This document shows, one piece after another, positions 21,081 through 30,083 of a stretch of 33,927 bases of DNA. Source of the DNA: a virus; the IMG/VR virus record IMGVR_UViG_3300020442_001779, positions 1 through 33,927 of that record; one strand, given 5' to 3'. Below the pieces are notes generated by a model. It was not told the DNA's origin. It saw nothing but the letters and a program-made list of their open reading frames with translations, and searched no databases. Each line of letters starts with the position of its first letter. The first letter of the stretch is position 1. Made by a program: the position numbers and the translations under genes.

Positions 21081-23507
21081 TCAAACTCTACCTGCAACTT
21101 CACTGAAAGAAATTCCAGTGCGAGTAGCAACAAATGTTAGAGTAATGTAATTGATGGACTTAGTGGGTTTAACATAAATGTCTGCTCTAAACTCATTGTT
21201 ATCAATAACATCAGGAGTGTTATTTGAAGAGTCACAAACAACTAGGAAGTCATAAACTCCTCTCTTTGCTTGAATGTCTCTTAGATATGGATCTACAATG
21301 TTGACAAAGTTTGCTCTTGTCAATTCATCATTGAGTTCAAATAGTTGATCTTTAGCAGCCTCTTCAATTGCCTGCTCAATCGTTAGGAACAATCTTCTAA
21401 CGTTGATTCTGTCAAATGCGGATGCATATGCAGATGCTGTCTTGTCTCCGAATAGAACTGTTCCAGAACCACTTTGAGTGATAATTGGGTTAATTCTATT
21501 AGAATAGAGTCTGTCTCTTTGTGCTCTAGTTGGGTTGTATGCTAATTTAACTGCGTTGTTAATAGCACCTCTTTGGGTTCCAGCGGGTGAGAACCATGGA
21601 TAAGCATTGATTCCAGTTCTAACCATTAGTCCTGCAACATCAGCGTTGCAAGGTAAGTAGTAGAAGTTAGAAGTAAATCTGTCATATGCATACTTATATC
21701 CACTATCAAATACTGCATAAGTAGATGATGCAAGAGAAGAGAAGAACTCTAGAACATTATCAGTTTGAGTTTCTGTATTTGTAATGTTAACAACGTCAGT
21801 GGTATCTGGTGAAATCACTGCTATACAATCTTTTCTTGCCTCCGCTAAACTAATTAGATAGTTTGCTTTAACTTGAGTATTTAACTTAGAACTTTCTGAT
21901 GGACCCATCAGTAGGTAATCAACTTCAACTTCATCTTTGTTTGAGAATAATTGATATCCACTAATAACGCTGCTTACTTCAGCACTATATCCATTAGTCT
22001 GAGAATAATTATTTCCAGATTCTAGATCAAATACTGCAGAACCAATACACTTGAAGGAAAGATCCTGAACATCTTGGTTCCATCCACTTGTCTTAGTTGT
22101 GAATGCATTTGCCTCAAAGTCAATAGCAGCAGGAACGATACCTCTATAAGTATCTTCTGTTAGAGAAATATCTTCTCCACCGTAAACATACTGAGAGTAT
22201 CTCGCGAGATAATCTCTCCACCATAGTTTTAGTGGAGAATTTTGAGTAGATTGAGTATCAGTTCCTTTTGATACTGATACATGCTTCTCAAGAAGGTTTG
22301 CTTTGATTCCACTAATAGTTCCTAGATCATCAAATACTGCAATGTGCATTGCATCACCCCTAGAACCTCTCTGATTTGCAAAATCATTTGATACAGGTTT
22401 TGGTGCGATTGAATTCCAGAGAAGATCTCCTGTTGAAAGAGCAATCTTTTGTGCGGAATACCAATCACTTGCGTTTCCTGCAGTTAAACTGTTTGCAATT
22501 TGACCAGAAGAATTAATCAATTCAATTTCTGCACTATCTGCAATAGATCTTGCAGCATCATTCTCTTGATAAGAAACCTTAGTTTCAGTTCCTCCAGTGT
22601 ATCCTTTTCTAGTGAATGTAACCTGTGCTCCAACAATTGCAGTCTGAGCAATTCCAGTTGCAACAGTAACGCTAGTTGCACCAATACTAGCAATTACTAG
22701 TCCAGAATCTGTTCCAATATTTACTCTACTTAAAGTAGTTGAAATTCCAGTTGGTACTGTGTCTAAGAATAACTCAGTAGATCCTGCTGGTGCTACGTTT
22801 CCAGCAGCAATTTGTGCAGTTGTATCAGTAGTATAGTTTGTGGTTAATCCAGTAACTCTAGATACAATCTTTACATCAATGCTAGATGCTCCAGTTGAAC
22901 TGGTAGTAACTCCAGTAATGATACCTTTAATATGTCCTGTAAAAACATCAGTTCCACCAGTTGAATTAGGAATAGATAGTCCAGTTACTTGATAAAGAAC
23001 ACCATTTTCTCTATCAGCACTTAGAGATCCTAAGTCTGTTGAATTGATTGAAATAATTTGGTCTGCTTTATCATCGATAACTGCAACCTTTAAAGTATTT
23101 CCCCAAGATCCTGGAGTTTGTGCTGCAAATGTATAACCAGGAGTAGCAGAAGTTTGCTCATACTGATCATAGTTCTTGATCTTCAGAGTAGCAGTACTTG
23201 CAGAACCAACAATGGTATTTGCATTCTTTAAATCTGGATCATCAACTCTTACAACCTTTAAAATGCCCCCATAACTTAGGAAGGTAGAAGCAGATAACCA
23301 GTATCCTTGCTGACCATCCGTAGAAATCGGTTTTCCAAAGTATGATAGTAATTCAGATTCAGTAGTAACTTCAATAACCTCATCTACAGGTCCGATAGAG
23401 AAGGGACCAGCAATAGCACCAATATTATCAAGTACATTATCAGCTCTTCCAACAGTTAAATCAACTTCCCTGACGAGAACGCCTGGAGATAATTGAGGGG
23501 TAGCCAT
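21081..23507 (-). CDS. 18: Contractile tail sheath protein gp18
   Basis: An 808-residue sheath subunit. Seen: N-terminal QLSPGVLVREVDLTVGRADN, FSIGPVDEVIEVTTESELLS with FGKP and SASTFLSYGGILKVVRV, all typical. C-terminal blocks are YPWFSPAGTQRGAINNAVKL, PIITQSGSGTVLFGDKTAS, INVRRLFLTIEQAIEEAAKD and NNNEFRADIYVKPTKSINYI (present as VIDNNEFRADIYVKP), the conserved polymerising core. Residues about 110-330 form a Thr/Ser/Ala-rich insertion domain exposed on the sheath surface, variable among relatives. It is longer than T4 gp18 (659) because of this region. A ribosome site (ACGGAG) precedes it. Confidence 0.97.
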   Translation of the reverse strand: MATPQLSPGVLVREVDLTVGRADNVLDNIGAIAGPFSIGPVDEVIEVTTESELLSYFGKPISTDGQQGYWLSASTFLSYGGILKVVRVDDPDLKNANTIVGSASTATLKIKNYDQYEQTSATPGYTFAAQTPGSWGNTLKVAVIDDKADQIISINSTDLGSLSADRENGVLYQVTGLSIPNSTGGTDVFTGHIKGIITGVTTSSTGASSIDVKIVSRVTGLTTNYTTDTTAQIAAGNVAPAGSTELFLDTVPTGISTTLSRVNIGTDSGLVIASIGATSVTVATGIAQTAIVGAQVTFTRKGYTGGTETKVSYQENDAARSIADSAEIELINSSGQIANSLTAGNASDWYSAQKIALSTGDLLWNSIAPKPVSNDFANQRGSRGDAMHIAVFDDLGTISGIKANLLEKHVSVSKGTDTQSTQNSPLKLWWRDYLARYSQYVYGGEDISLTEDTYRGIVPAAIDFEANAFTTKTSGWNQDVQDLSFKCIGSAVFDLESGNNYSQTNGYSAEVSSVISGYQLFSNKDEVEVDYLLMGPSESSKLNTQVKANYLISLAEARKDCIAVISPDTTDVVNITNTETQTDNVLEFFSSLASSTYAVFDSGYKYAYDRFTSNFYYLPCNADVAGLMVRTGINAYPWFSPAGTQRGAINNAVKLAYNPTRAQRDRLYSNRINPIITQSGSGTVLFGDKTASAYASAFDRINVRRLFLTIEQAIEEAAKDQLFELNDELTRANFVNIVDPYLRDIQAKRGVYDFLVVCDSSNNTPDVIDNNEFRADIYVKPTKSINYITLTFVATRTGISFSEVAGRV

Positions 23508-23532
23508 GTTTTTCTCCGTTTTGACTCAGTTT

Positions 23533-23568
23533 ATCTGAAAATATTTATAAATTAGACTATTTTCAGAT
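23533..23568. repeat. Inverted repeat enclosing the gp18 late promoter
   Basis: ATCTGAAAATA (23533-23543) and TATTTTCAGAT (23558-23568) are perfect 11-base complements around 14 bases. One arm runs into the late core TATAAATA (23549-23542). In RNA read through from upstream it would form a hairpin. In single-stranded or supercoiled DNA it could form a cruciform at the promoter. Confidence 0.6.
23542..23549 (-). promoter_or_regulatory. Late promoter TATAAATA before gp18
   Basis: A perfect TATAAATA on the minus strand, 34 bases before the gp18 start, in the gap after the zinc-ribbon gene. It is partly inside an 11-base inverted repeat. Confidence 0.72.
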
Positions 23569-23588
23569 GATAAAACAATGCATGAACA

Positions 23589-23825
23589 CTACCAGTCGGG
23601 ATAAACATCATCGATTCTGGACATTGAATTGTATTTTTCTTTTCTATTTTTAATAACTCTTTTTATAGTACACTGTTTACACTCATAAGCATAAGACGAT
23701 GAGTTGTATTTATTTTTTCTTGTTCGATAGAATCCATTAATCAAATCCTTTACTTCTCCACAGGTTCTGCACTTTCTATCTGTTAGATATAAGTGTTCTA
23801 ATTCAAATTGATCATCTACCTCCAT
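23589..23825 (-). CDS. Small zinc-ribbon protein between gp17 and gp18
   Basis: A 78-residue protein. The ATG at 23825 shares a base with the gp17 stop (TAATG) and is preferred to a GTG at 23840. Two CxxC pairs are seen (CRTCGEVKDL, about residues 19-28, and CKQC, about 49-52), giving a four-cysteine zinc ribbon with the intervening FYRTRKNKY. The C-terminal part is basic (KRVIKNRKEK) and then acidic. This C-x2-C-G-E-x-K pattern is often seen in phage zinc fingers that accompany or derive from HNH-type endonucleases, but no HNH motif is present. It may bind DNA or the terminase; function unknown. Confidence 0.72.
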   Translation of the reverse strand: MEVDDQFELEHLYLTDRKCRTCGEVKDLINGFYRTRKNKYNSSSYAYECKQCTIKRVIKNRKEKYNSMSRIDDVYPDW

Positions 23826-25471
23826 TACATATACTCCCACATGTGTGACATATCACCATATTCATCAGTAAACCATCTGTCTCCATTCTTATCAGTAAAA
23901 GTGTTTTCATCAGTTACTCCATCAACAATAAAACCAAATGGAGACATGTCTTGTTCTACTTGATTCTTCTGCTCATCATATAATCTCTTTCTTATATCTT
24001 GATCTGTAAGTTCTTTGAAGTAATCTTCGTTAATCAACCAAGCGTATATGACAAGACACATAACTAGGTCATCATTCTTACCTTCTTCTGCTTCAAAAGA
24101 GTTTCCTTTCTGAATGAAAGTAGTCAGTTCATTTACAATATCAAAGTCTTCAAAGATCAGTTTATTATCTTCTACTAAAGTCTTAAGGTTAAAGCATCCA
24201 ACTTTTTTAGTAGTCTTGGACATTTTGAGTCCTAATTGAACTTTCTTTCCAGAAAATCCTTGACCTAGAACTTGTCCTGCCCTACCTCTCATTGCACACA
24301 TCAATAGATTGGCATACTCTAGATCGTAAAACAATCCTGCAGCAACTTGATCTCCAATATCATTTACCTCACACAAGATGTAGGCATTATTATATGAAGT
24401 TGCAATCTCCTTAATAATTTGAGGGAAGAATATAGGTCTTAATTGATTATTTCTGTACTTACCAACTATCTTATGTGGATACTGTGAAACATCAACTACA
24501 ATAAATGCAGAGTAATCTTTTTCAATTCCTCTAGCAACGTCTACTGTAATTACATAAGTATGATCCTTCTGAGGTTCTTCGTATAGATCAAATCCAGCAT
24601 TGGATGTCTTTGGATTAGTAAATGTTAGTGCATTTAATTTAGGACCTGAGATCAGAGTATCAGCAGAACCTAAGAACTGACATTCAAACTCCTGTCTCCA
24701 TTGTGCTTCAGAAGTGTTTGAAATGGTTGTCTTTTTAAACTCTTCATCTCTACCAGGAATATCTGTCCAGTGAACTTCCAATGGAACATACTCGTTCTTC
24801 TGTTTCTGGGCATCACTCCACAATCTGTAGAAGTGATTCATTCCAAATGGAGTTGAAACTACAATAACCTTTGAGGATTTACCTGAGGTAATCGTAGGAT
24901 AAACTGAACTGAAGAAGTTATCTGCAACTTGGTTTGGAACGAACGCAAACTCATCCAGGAAAATAATATTATAAGTACCACCACGAACAGATGATGCTGA
25001 GGTAGATGCAGCAAATATCTTAGATCCATTCTCTAATTCAAGAGATCCTTTATTCCAAGATAAGATGCCCTGTTGTAACCATTTGGGTAAGTTTTCATAC
25101 CCAGTTTGTAATCTATTGAGTAGATCTCTTGCAGTATTTGCTTTGTTTGCTAGGATGGCAATATTAACATTGTCATTGAATATTGCATAGTGTAGTAAGT
25201 ATGAAACGACAGTAGTTGATTTACCAGACTGTCGAGGTAACTTACAGATATTGAATCTATTACCATGAAAACTCTCGATCATTTCCTGTTGGAAAGGATA
25301 CATCTTGAATGGTTGTAATCCATGATCAAGAGTTACGATTTTAATGTACTTAGTAAAGTATACTGGATCTTCAGCACACTTTGCAAACTCTAAAATTTGT
25401 TCTTGCGTAAATTCAATTTTGGTATTCGCTTTCTTTAGAAGCGGATTACCAAGATAATATTCTTCACTCAT
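23825..25471 (-). CDS. 17: Terminase large subunit gp17
   Basis: A 548-residue DNA-packaging motor with ATPase and nuclease domains. Seen: adenine-binding region PFKMYPFQQEMIE, Walker A LPRQSGKST (78-86), Walker B IIFLDEFAF (169-177), coupling motif VVSTPFG (204-210) and nuclease domain starting ITVDVARGIEKDYSAF (Asp311). Later acidic residues are found in CEVNDIGDQV and the GKNDDLVMCLVIYAW end motif. Length is like T4 gp17 (610) or slightly shorter. The small subunit gp16, which precedes gp17 in T4, is not seen next to it; instead a small beta protein lies 6 bases upstream. No intron or intein is present. Confidence 0.97.
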   Translation of the reverse strand: MSEEYYLGNPLLKKANTKIEFTQEQILEFAKCAEDPVYFTKYIKIVTLDHGLQPFKMYPFQQEMIESFHGNRFNICKLPRQSGKSTTVVSYLLHYAIFNDNVNIAILANKANTARDLLNRLQTGYENLPKWLQQGILSWNKGSLELENGSKIFAASTSASSVRGGTYNIIFLDEFAFVPNQVADNFFSSVYPTITSGKSSKVIVVSTPFGMNHFYRLWSDAQKQKNEYVPLEVHWTDIPGRDEEFKKTTISNTSEAQWRQEFECQFLGSADTLISGPKLNALTFTNPKTSNAGFDLYEEPQKDHTYVITVDVARGIEKDYSAFIVVDVSQYPHKIVGKYRNNQLRPIFFPQIIKEIATSYNNAYILCEVNDIGDQVAAGLFYDLEYANLLMCAMRGRAGQVLGQGFSGKKVQLGLKMSKTTKKVGCFNLKTLVEDNKLIFEDFDIVNELTTFIQKGNSFEAEEGKNDDLVMCLVIYAWLINEDYFKELTDQDIRKRLYDEQKNQVEQDMSPFGFIVDGVTDENTFTDKNGDRWFTDEYGDMSHMWEYM

Positions 25472-25477
25472 AAATTG

Positions 25478-25753
25478 TTATCCTTGATATACCACAGATG
25501 TAGCGTATACATCAGATGCTGATGAATAAACTAAATCTGTTCTCTCCTTATGTATTATAATTGGATCTTTTCCAGCAATATGTATACTTCCAGTTGTTAC
25601 GCCAGAACCAGTTCTGACCTCAACCAAACGATCCGATGAATGACTATGTTGAATCATTACATATTGTCCACCAATACCATTTATATTGGGGACACTAGAT
25701 CCACTTCCAGCGTTTACTTGAGTGGATTCTCCTAAAAGTTTTACTACATTCAT
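25478..25753 (-). CDS. Small beta-rich virion-type protein
   Basis: A 91-residue protein starting MNVVKLLGESTQVNAGSGSS. It has alternating strand pattern with Gly/Ser/Thr turns (VMIQHSHSSDRLVEVRTGSG, GSIHIAGKDPIIIHKERTDL, VYATSVVYQ), which suggests a small beta-sandwich. Proteins with the same plan (MNVVKLLG..., then I.PGE..V.EK..tD.v) occur beside gp17 in marine T4-like phages and are probably head or neck decorations. The assignment is by memory of that pattern. It starts directly after the stop of the 756-residue gene and 6 bases before gp17. Confidence 0.72.
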   Translation of the reverse strand: MNVVKLLGESTQVNAGSGSSVPNINGIGGQYVMIQHSHSSDRLVEVRTGSGVTTGSIHIAGKDPIIIHKERTDLVYSSASDVYATSVVYQG

Positions 25754-28024
25754 TTAACACTTCCAGCGACGACGGGCTTTACAAACGGGTTTATCGGGAG
25801 TTTTACTACAATCGATGTTATGCATGTCTTGTTGCCCCTTAGAGCGGGCGCAGAAGGACTTCCTGCGCTTAGCATCCTTACTACCCTTTTTTACTTTTCC
25901 AGTTACAGCAGTTTTTAATTTGGAACCAGGATTCTCACGACGATATGCAGCAACTGCTTTCTTACTCATACCATCAGTTTTGTCACCTTTGTTGACTTTC
26001 TGCCAATCTTCATTCTGTTGATCCTCCTTAGCATTTCTGCGTTGTTGTGCTTCATAGGATTTTCTAGCAGCAACACGATCTTTAGTTGGTTTGTTTCTAC
26101 CAGTCTTTGGTGCATCAGTAGGAGGTTTAGATACTGGAGTTCCAACCTTTACTCTGACCTTTTCACGGGACGGTGGTGCCTTAGCGGGATCATCTGCACT
26201 TCTAACTTCATCTCTGAATTTCTTCATAGACTTCTTAATCTCTGGTTTTGATTTTTTTTCATACTCCAGAGATTTTCTTTCACGATCAAACGCTTTTCTA
26301 TCATCAGCACGATCTTTTCTTACTTCTTTGTCGGATCTTGTATCTCCTTTTGCTGCTCTGTTTTTTGCTCTTTTATCAGCATTCATTAATCGACTTAACT
26401 TAGCCCGTTCTCCAGGTTTGGTCATATCAATCCCATGCTTTTTTGCAATTTCGGCTCTCCTAGCATTATCTTCTCTTTTACCTTCAGTGAGTTCATACTC
26501 TTCTTTATTAAAAACAGTAAGTAGAGTTTCACTGGGTTTTAAATCAGATACTCTAAAGTAAACTACTCTACAACCAGGATAGATCTTTTGCATCTCATTA
26601 TTGACTTCCATCTTTGAAGGAAGTTTTAGTTGAGGGAAGAATACTTTACTTGTATAACTCTTACCTCTCCAGTAACTAACTACCATTAAGACATTGCCAG
26701 TCTTAGTATTCAGTCTCATTGCCTCAGTGACATTACCTTCAAGACATTGACATGGATCTTGTCCGCATACTGGACATGTTTCTAATTCTTCTTTCTTAAC
26801 ACAGTTTGGATATCTCTTACCAAACATGGTCTTCATTCCTTTTTTCTCATATCCTTTCCAACACTTTTCAGTAAGTTCAGATCTCCAATCAGAATATTCC
26901 TCACTCTTATTACCCCAGTTAGCAGCACCTTTTTTACGACACTTGACTAGTGCTCCAGATGCATATGCAGAAGGCCATACAGAATAACGGGACTTGACTT
27001 TATGGTAGCAAGCATCTTTTGTGCCACTACCTTTGCCTTTTTTATCCTTTGCTTCGGTTAATTCTACTTCCTCTTTCCTTACCTTTCTGTCTGTTTTTAC
27101 CATTGTTGGTTTTGCAGCACCAGATTTTTTCTGTTGATTAGGATCTTCTCTTCTCTTTGCAGCGGCAGCAGCACGTCTCTCTTTCTTAGTCATACTTGCT
27201 CTTTTCTCAGAAGAAACACATTTAGGAATACCTTCTCCAGGTTCATCACTGGCACAAGTTCCACCTGTGACAACATTAACCCATCCAGACTTACCATCTT
27301 TTGACTTAGATTTACCAAACCAATCACGAAGTCCTTCTTCCTTTATCAAATCTTCAACACTAATTAGATCAATAATTTCAGCAAACTTTTTACCATTTGC
27401 ATCAAGAATATCTACAGATTCACTTACACCACCATTGCTACCACCATTACCATTGGTAGTAGTTTCTCCATTACCATTAGTAGTCTTAGTTTCTTCAGAA
27501 TCTTCTTCGTCTTTTGCTAGATATCCACCACGACCAACATGCCATCCCATAGGAATTTTCTTGCACTTCTTATCTTCATAGCACCAGTAGTGACCTTTCT
27601 TGCAGTTGTGAACCTTTCCGTCAGACTTCACTTCATCAAGAATTTGATCTACTAAATTTGTTTCTCCCATCAAACTGGGACCTTTCACTTTCTTCTTTGC
27701 AATTTCTGATCCTTCATCCCCAGTTTTAGTTCTATCTCTAATTTTCTTTTCTCTTTGTGCTTTTCTATGCGCTTTGGGATCAATAGCATCAGGCATTGCA
27801 CCTTCCTCAACTTCAAACTCATTATTGAGTCTTGTTAAGGGATTATAATAAGGAGTTACATCACTCTTATATTTTGGGCCTTTATTAGTATAACCTGCTT
27901 CTCTTCTCTTCTTCTCAAACTCATGTCTATTTTTAGGACTTAACTTTCTTTTTGGAATTGGTTTACCAGTAAAACCAATTTCAGTTTCATCTTTCTTTGC
28001 TTTTTTCTTATCTTCGTTTAACAT
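25754..28024 (-). CDS. Large modular basic Cys-rich protein, possible processed polyprotein
   Basis: A 756-residue protein, very rich in Lys/Arg, built of small modules. Approximate order: N-terminal basic region (1-70); Cys/His module with KGHYWCYEDKKCKKIPMGWH (140-165); Asn/Gly linker (180-200); DWFGKSK...GWVNVVTGGTCASDE (233-280). Then DACYHKVKSRYSVWPSAYAS plus CRKKGAANW, a DUF5872-like module (337-370); CWKGYEKKGMKTMFGKRYPNC (388-408); CPVCGQDPCQC (417-427). Next come a folded segment around VLMVVSYWRGKSYTSKVFFP (445-505), Lys/Arg-rich helices (515-650), and a last Cys module with AAYRRENPGSKLKTAV (680-756). Modules are flanked by LTE sites (E324, E386, E514) that fit the gp21 consensus. 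No enzyme motif is seen. A late-type promoter precedes it. A packaged internal protein is a hypothesis. Confidence 0.75.
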   Translation of the reverse strand: MLNEDKKKAKKDETEIGFTGKPIPKRKLSPKNRHEFEKKRREAGYTNKGPKYKSDVTPYYNPLTRLNNEFEVEEGAMPDAIDPKAHRKAQREKKIRDRTKTGDEGSEIAKKKVKGPSLMGETNLVDQILDEVKSDGKVHNCKKGHYWCYEDKKCKKIPMGWHVGRGGYLAKDEEDSEETKTTNGNGETTTNGNGGSNGGVSESVDILDANGKKFAEIIDLISVEDLIKEEGLRDWFGKSKSKDGKSGWVNVVTGGTCASDEPGEGIPKCVSSEKRASMTKKERRAAAAAKRREDPNQQKKSGAAKPTMVKTDRKVRKEEVELTEAKDKKGKGSGTKDACYHKVKSRYSVWPSAYASGALVKCRKKGAANWGNKSEEYSDWRSELTEKCWKGYEKKGMKTMFGKRYPNCVKKEELETCPVCGQDPCQCLEGNVTEAMRLNTKTGNVLMVVSYWRGKSYTSKVFFPQLKLPSKMEVNNEMQKIYPGCRVVYFRVSDLKPSETLLTVFNKEEYELTEGKREDNARRAEIAKKHGIDMTKPGERAKLSRLMNADKRAKNRAAKGDTRSDKEVRKDRADDRKAFDRERKSLEYEKKSKPEIKKSMKKFRDEVRSADDPAKAPPSREKVRVKVGTPVSKPPTDAPKTGRNKPTKDRVAARKSYEAQQRRNAKEDQQNEDWQKVNKGDKTDGMSKKAVAAYRRENPGSKLKTAVTGKVKKGSKDAKRRKSFCARSKGQQDMHNIDCSKTPDKPVCKARRRWKC

Positions 28025-28047
28025 GTCAAGAAGAGAACTTTATGTAT

Positions 28048-28055
28048 TATTTATC
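28048..28055 (-). promoter_or_regulatory. Putative late promoter (GATAAATA) before the modular protein
   Basis: GATAAATA on the minus strand, overlapping the glycosyltransferase stop, 23 bases before the 756-residue gene. It matches the late core at 7 of 8 bases and may serve gp17 as well. Confidence 0.5.
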
Positions 28056-28833
28056 AAAAACCAAGATTCTTAGATCGAACATAATCTAGATTATAAGAAG
28101 TATATGTAATTGGCACTCCTTCCTTTCCATATGGATGTTTTGAAGGACTGCAGTATCTCCATCCTTCTCCCCACTTCTCAAACATGTAAGAAAAATTTTC
28201 TATATTGATCTCATCAAGTCTTTGCTTTAATTCTGGATCTTTTTTTGATGTTTGACTTCCATGAGTATAATATTCATCTTTGTTTCCAAGTCCATGATAA
28301 TAGTTACTCTCAAGAGATAAAACTTTTTTAATTGGTCTATGGACAAATCTCATTATATAATCTGCATCTTCGCAGTATGCTGGATAAAAATTCTCATCAA
28401 ATAAACCAAACTGATTTACAACCCAGTCTTTAATTAAAAATAAATCCCAACTACCAACATTAAAATCTCCAGGATTACCATGAACTAATCCAATCTCATC
28501 ATCTTGAGCATGATTATACATTTCCTCTAAAAGACCAAGGCCAAATGAAACATCATCATTTACTATGATCCAATATGGAGCATTCATATAACATTTAATT
28601 ATCAGATTCCATGCGCCAGAAACTCCAATATTTCTTGGCATGTGGCACACTGTAATCTTCTTCACAAACTTATGATTAAGTGACTTGAGTTTATCTAACT
28701 GATCATCAAGTTCACCTCTTCCATTATTGTTAATAATTACAAATTCATCTACTGGATAATCAACACTCATTAGAAGTCTTGTTACCCAGAATGAACTATT
28801 AACAACTGCAGTTCCAATTACTGGTATACTCAT
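28054..28833 (-). CDS. Family 2-type glycosyltransferase
   Basis: A 259-residue GT-A fold transferase that would move a sugar from a nucleotide-sugar donor. Seen: N-terminal PVIGTAVVNSSFWVTRLLMS, with DEFVIINNNGRGELDDQLDK (donor-binding first half); PRNIGVSGAWNLIIK, the typical NxGxxxAxN turn; the metal-binding acidic motif IVNDDVSF (about 89-96); and FYPAYCEDADYIMR, the conserved ED of family 2 acceptor sites. It is not membrane-bound. It overlaps the upstream methyltransferase (ATGA at 28830-28833), so the two are coupled. The target may be virion glycans or host surface sugars. Confidence 0.86.
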   Translation of the reverse strand: MSIPVIGTAVVNSSFWVTRLLMSVDYPVDEFVIINNNGRGELDDQLDKLKSLNHKFVKKITVCHMPRNIGVSGAWNLIIKCYMNAPYWIIVNDDVSFGLGLLEEMYNHAQDDEIGLVHGNPGDFNVGSWDLFLIKDWVVNQFGLFDENFYPAYCEDADYIMRFVHRPIKKVLSLESNYYHGLGNKDEYYTHGSQTSKKDPELKQRLDEINIENFSYMFEKWGEGWRYCSPSKHPYGKEGVPITYTSYNLDYVRSKNLGF

Positions 28834-30083
28834 AAAGAACCTAACATATACTTTTCTGCCTTCTTGACATTATCATTAATACATGTCATTCTATCTAAGA
28901 TATCTTTATCTACAAGGTCTGGATGTACCCACCAATCTTCATATGATCTCCAATCATCAGGAGCAATATTATTAACTACTCTAACGTATCCATAAGACTC
29001 TAGATACTTGATTGATTTCTCTTGCAGAGTTTTATTCGTATCTGTATAATAGTCATGCTCAAATGTAATGACTCTGAATTTATAAGAATCGAAAGGCATT
29101 GTTAGCAATATTTGATATGTGACTTCTGGAGGATCACAATCTAATTGTAAGTAATCAATTGTACTTGGTAAATCTAATCCTGTTAAAAATTTATCATAAT
29201 CCACATAAAGAGCATTCTTTAGTAAACATGGATTCTTCCTTTCTCTTGCAAATGCTTCAACAAAACTCTGTTCAATATCTAAAGATACTCCAGTCCAATC
29301 AAACTTGGTCTCTAGCAATGCAGTATTGTTTCCATAAAAACTATTACCAGCACCAATCTCTAAGTAACTTCCATCTCTCTTTCCATTCAACATAGAAAGA
29401 ATAAACATGTCTTGATATGATTCAGAATAATTCTTTTCAATGTCCTCTAGTCCAGGGAATTTGAATTTATATGAATTATATTTTTCCTTTGTATATGAAT
29501 CGAATGATGACGAACTATGTGGACTTATTTTACTTAAATTATTGATACATAAAGTTCTATATTCAGAAGTAATTTCAGGGTCTTTAATTAATTCTTGTAA
29601 AGTTTTTCTAGAATCATCACATAGACCACACCACCAACTTGATACAGACTTTAAGAATGTAATTCCATAAAATCCTGGATAGTCTAATTGAGTTCTTAAA
29701 TTTTCTGGATTTTTCTCAGCAACAGTTTCACCGATAGATGTAATTAAAAAGCATTCATGCCACTCTTGAGATTTTTCATAAAATCTTCCAAGATAAAAAT
29801 ATGCTTCAGGTCTAGTTGGACAGGTTGATATTGCATGTTGAATTAGACCCTTTACTGTAAAGTTTCTTGATCCTTGTCTATCAAAACATGAAGATGCTCT
29901 AATTAAAGATTCATACTTTAGCAATACATCGTCAGATCTTTCCGCTGCTCTCAAATAGTAAGAAACTGCAGATGCTGTTTGACCAATACTATCATAACAA
30001 ACTGCAATATTAAAATTTAATTCTGCATTATTTGGGTCAACAATATATTCTTTTACTAGTTCAATAAGATTATCTGACTTCAT
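28830..30083 (-). CDS. TPR repeat protein fused to FkbM-type methyltransferase
   Basis: A 417-residue two-part protein. Residues 18-120 carry tetratricopeptide-like helices (NAELNFNIAVCYDSIGQTAS and RPEAYFYLGRFYEKSQEWHE). Residues 220-400 are a class I SAM-dependent methyltransferase of the FkbM type: SAM motif I SYLEIGAGNSFYGNNTALL (239-257), FDWTGVSLDIEQSF with the acidic ribose-binding residue, and DYLQLDCDPPEVTYQIL. FkbM enzymes often O-methylate sugars. TPR-fused versions are typical of glycan or protein-glycosylation clusters. It overlaps the GH130-like gene by 14 bases and the glycosyltransferase by 4, forming a cassette. Confidence 0.86.
   Translation of the reverse strand: MKSDNLIELVKEYIVDPNNAELNFNIAVCYDSIGQTASAVSYYLRAAERSDDVLLKYESLIRASSCFDRQGSRNFTVKGLIQHAISTCPTRPEAYFYLGRFYEKSQEWHECFLITSIGETVAEKNPENLRTQLDYPGFYGITFLKSVSSWWCGLCDDSRKTLQELIKDPEITSEYRTLCINNLSKISPHSSSSFDSYTKEKYNSYKFKFPGLEDIEKNYSESYQDMFILSMLNGKRDGSYLEIGAGNSFYGNNTALLETKFDWTGVSLDIEQSFVEAFARERKNPCLLKNALYVDYDKFLTGLDLPSTIDYLQLDCDPPEVTYQILLTMPFDSYKFRVITFEHDYYTDTNKTLQEKSIKYLESYGYVRVVNNIAPDDWRSYEDWWVHPDLVDKDILDRMTCINDNVKKAEKYMLGSL

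Noticed and set aside
26091-26561. Plus-strand open frame of 156 codons
   Set aside because: It lies opposite the Lys/Arg-rich part of the 756-residue protein, whose codon bias keeps the reverse frame open; composition is Phe/Ser/Leu-rich and not protein-like.
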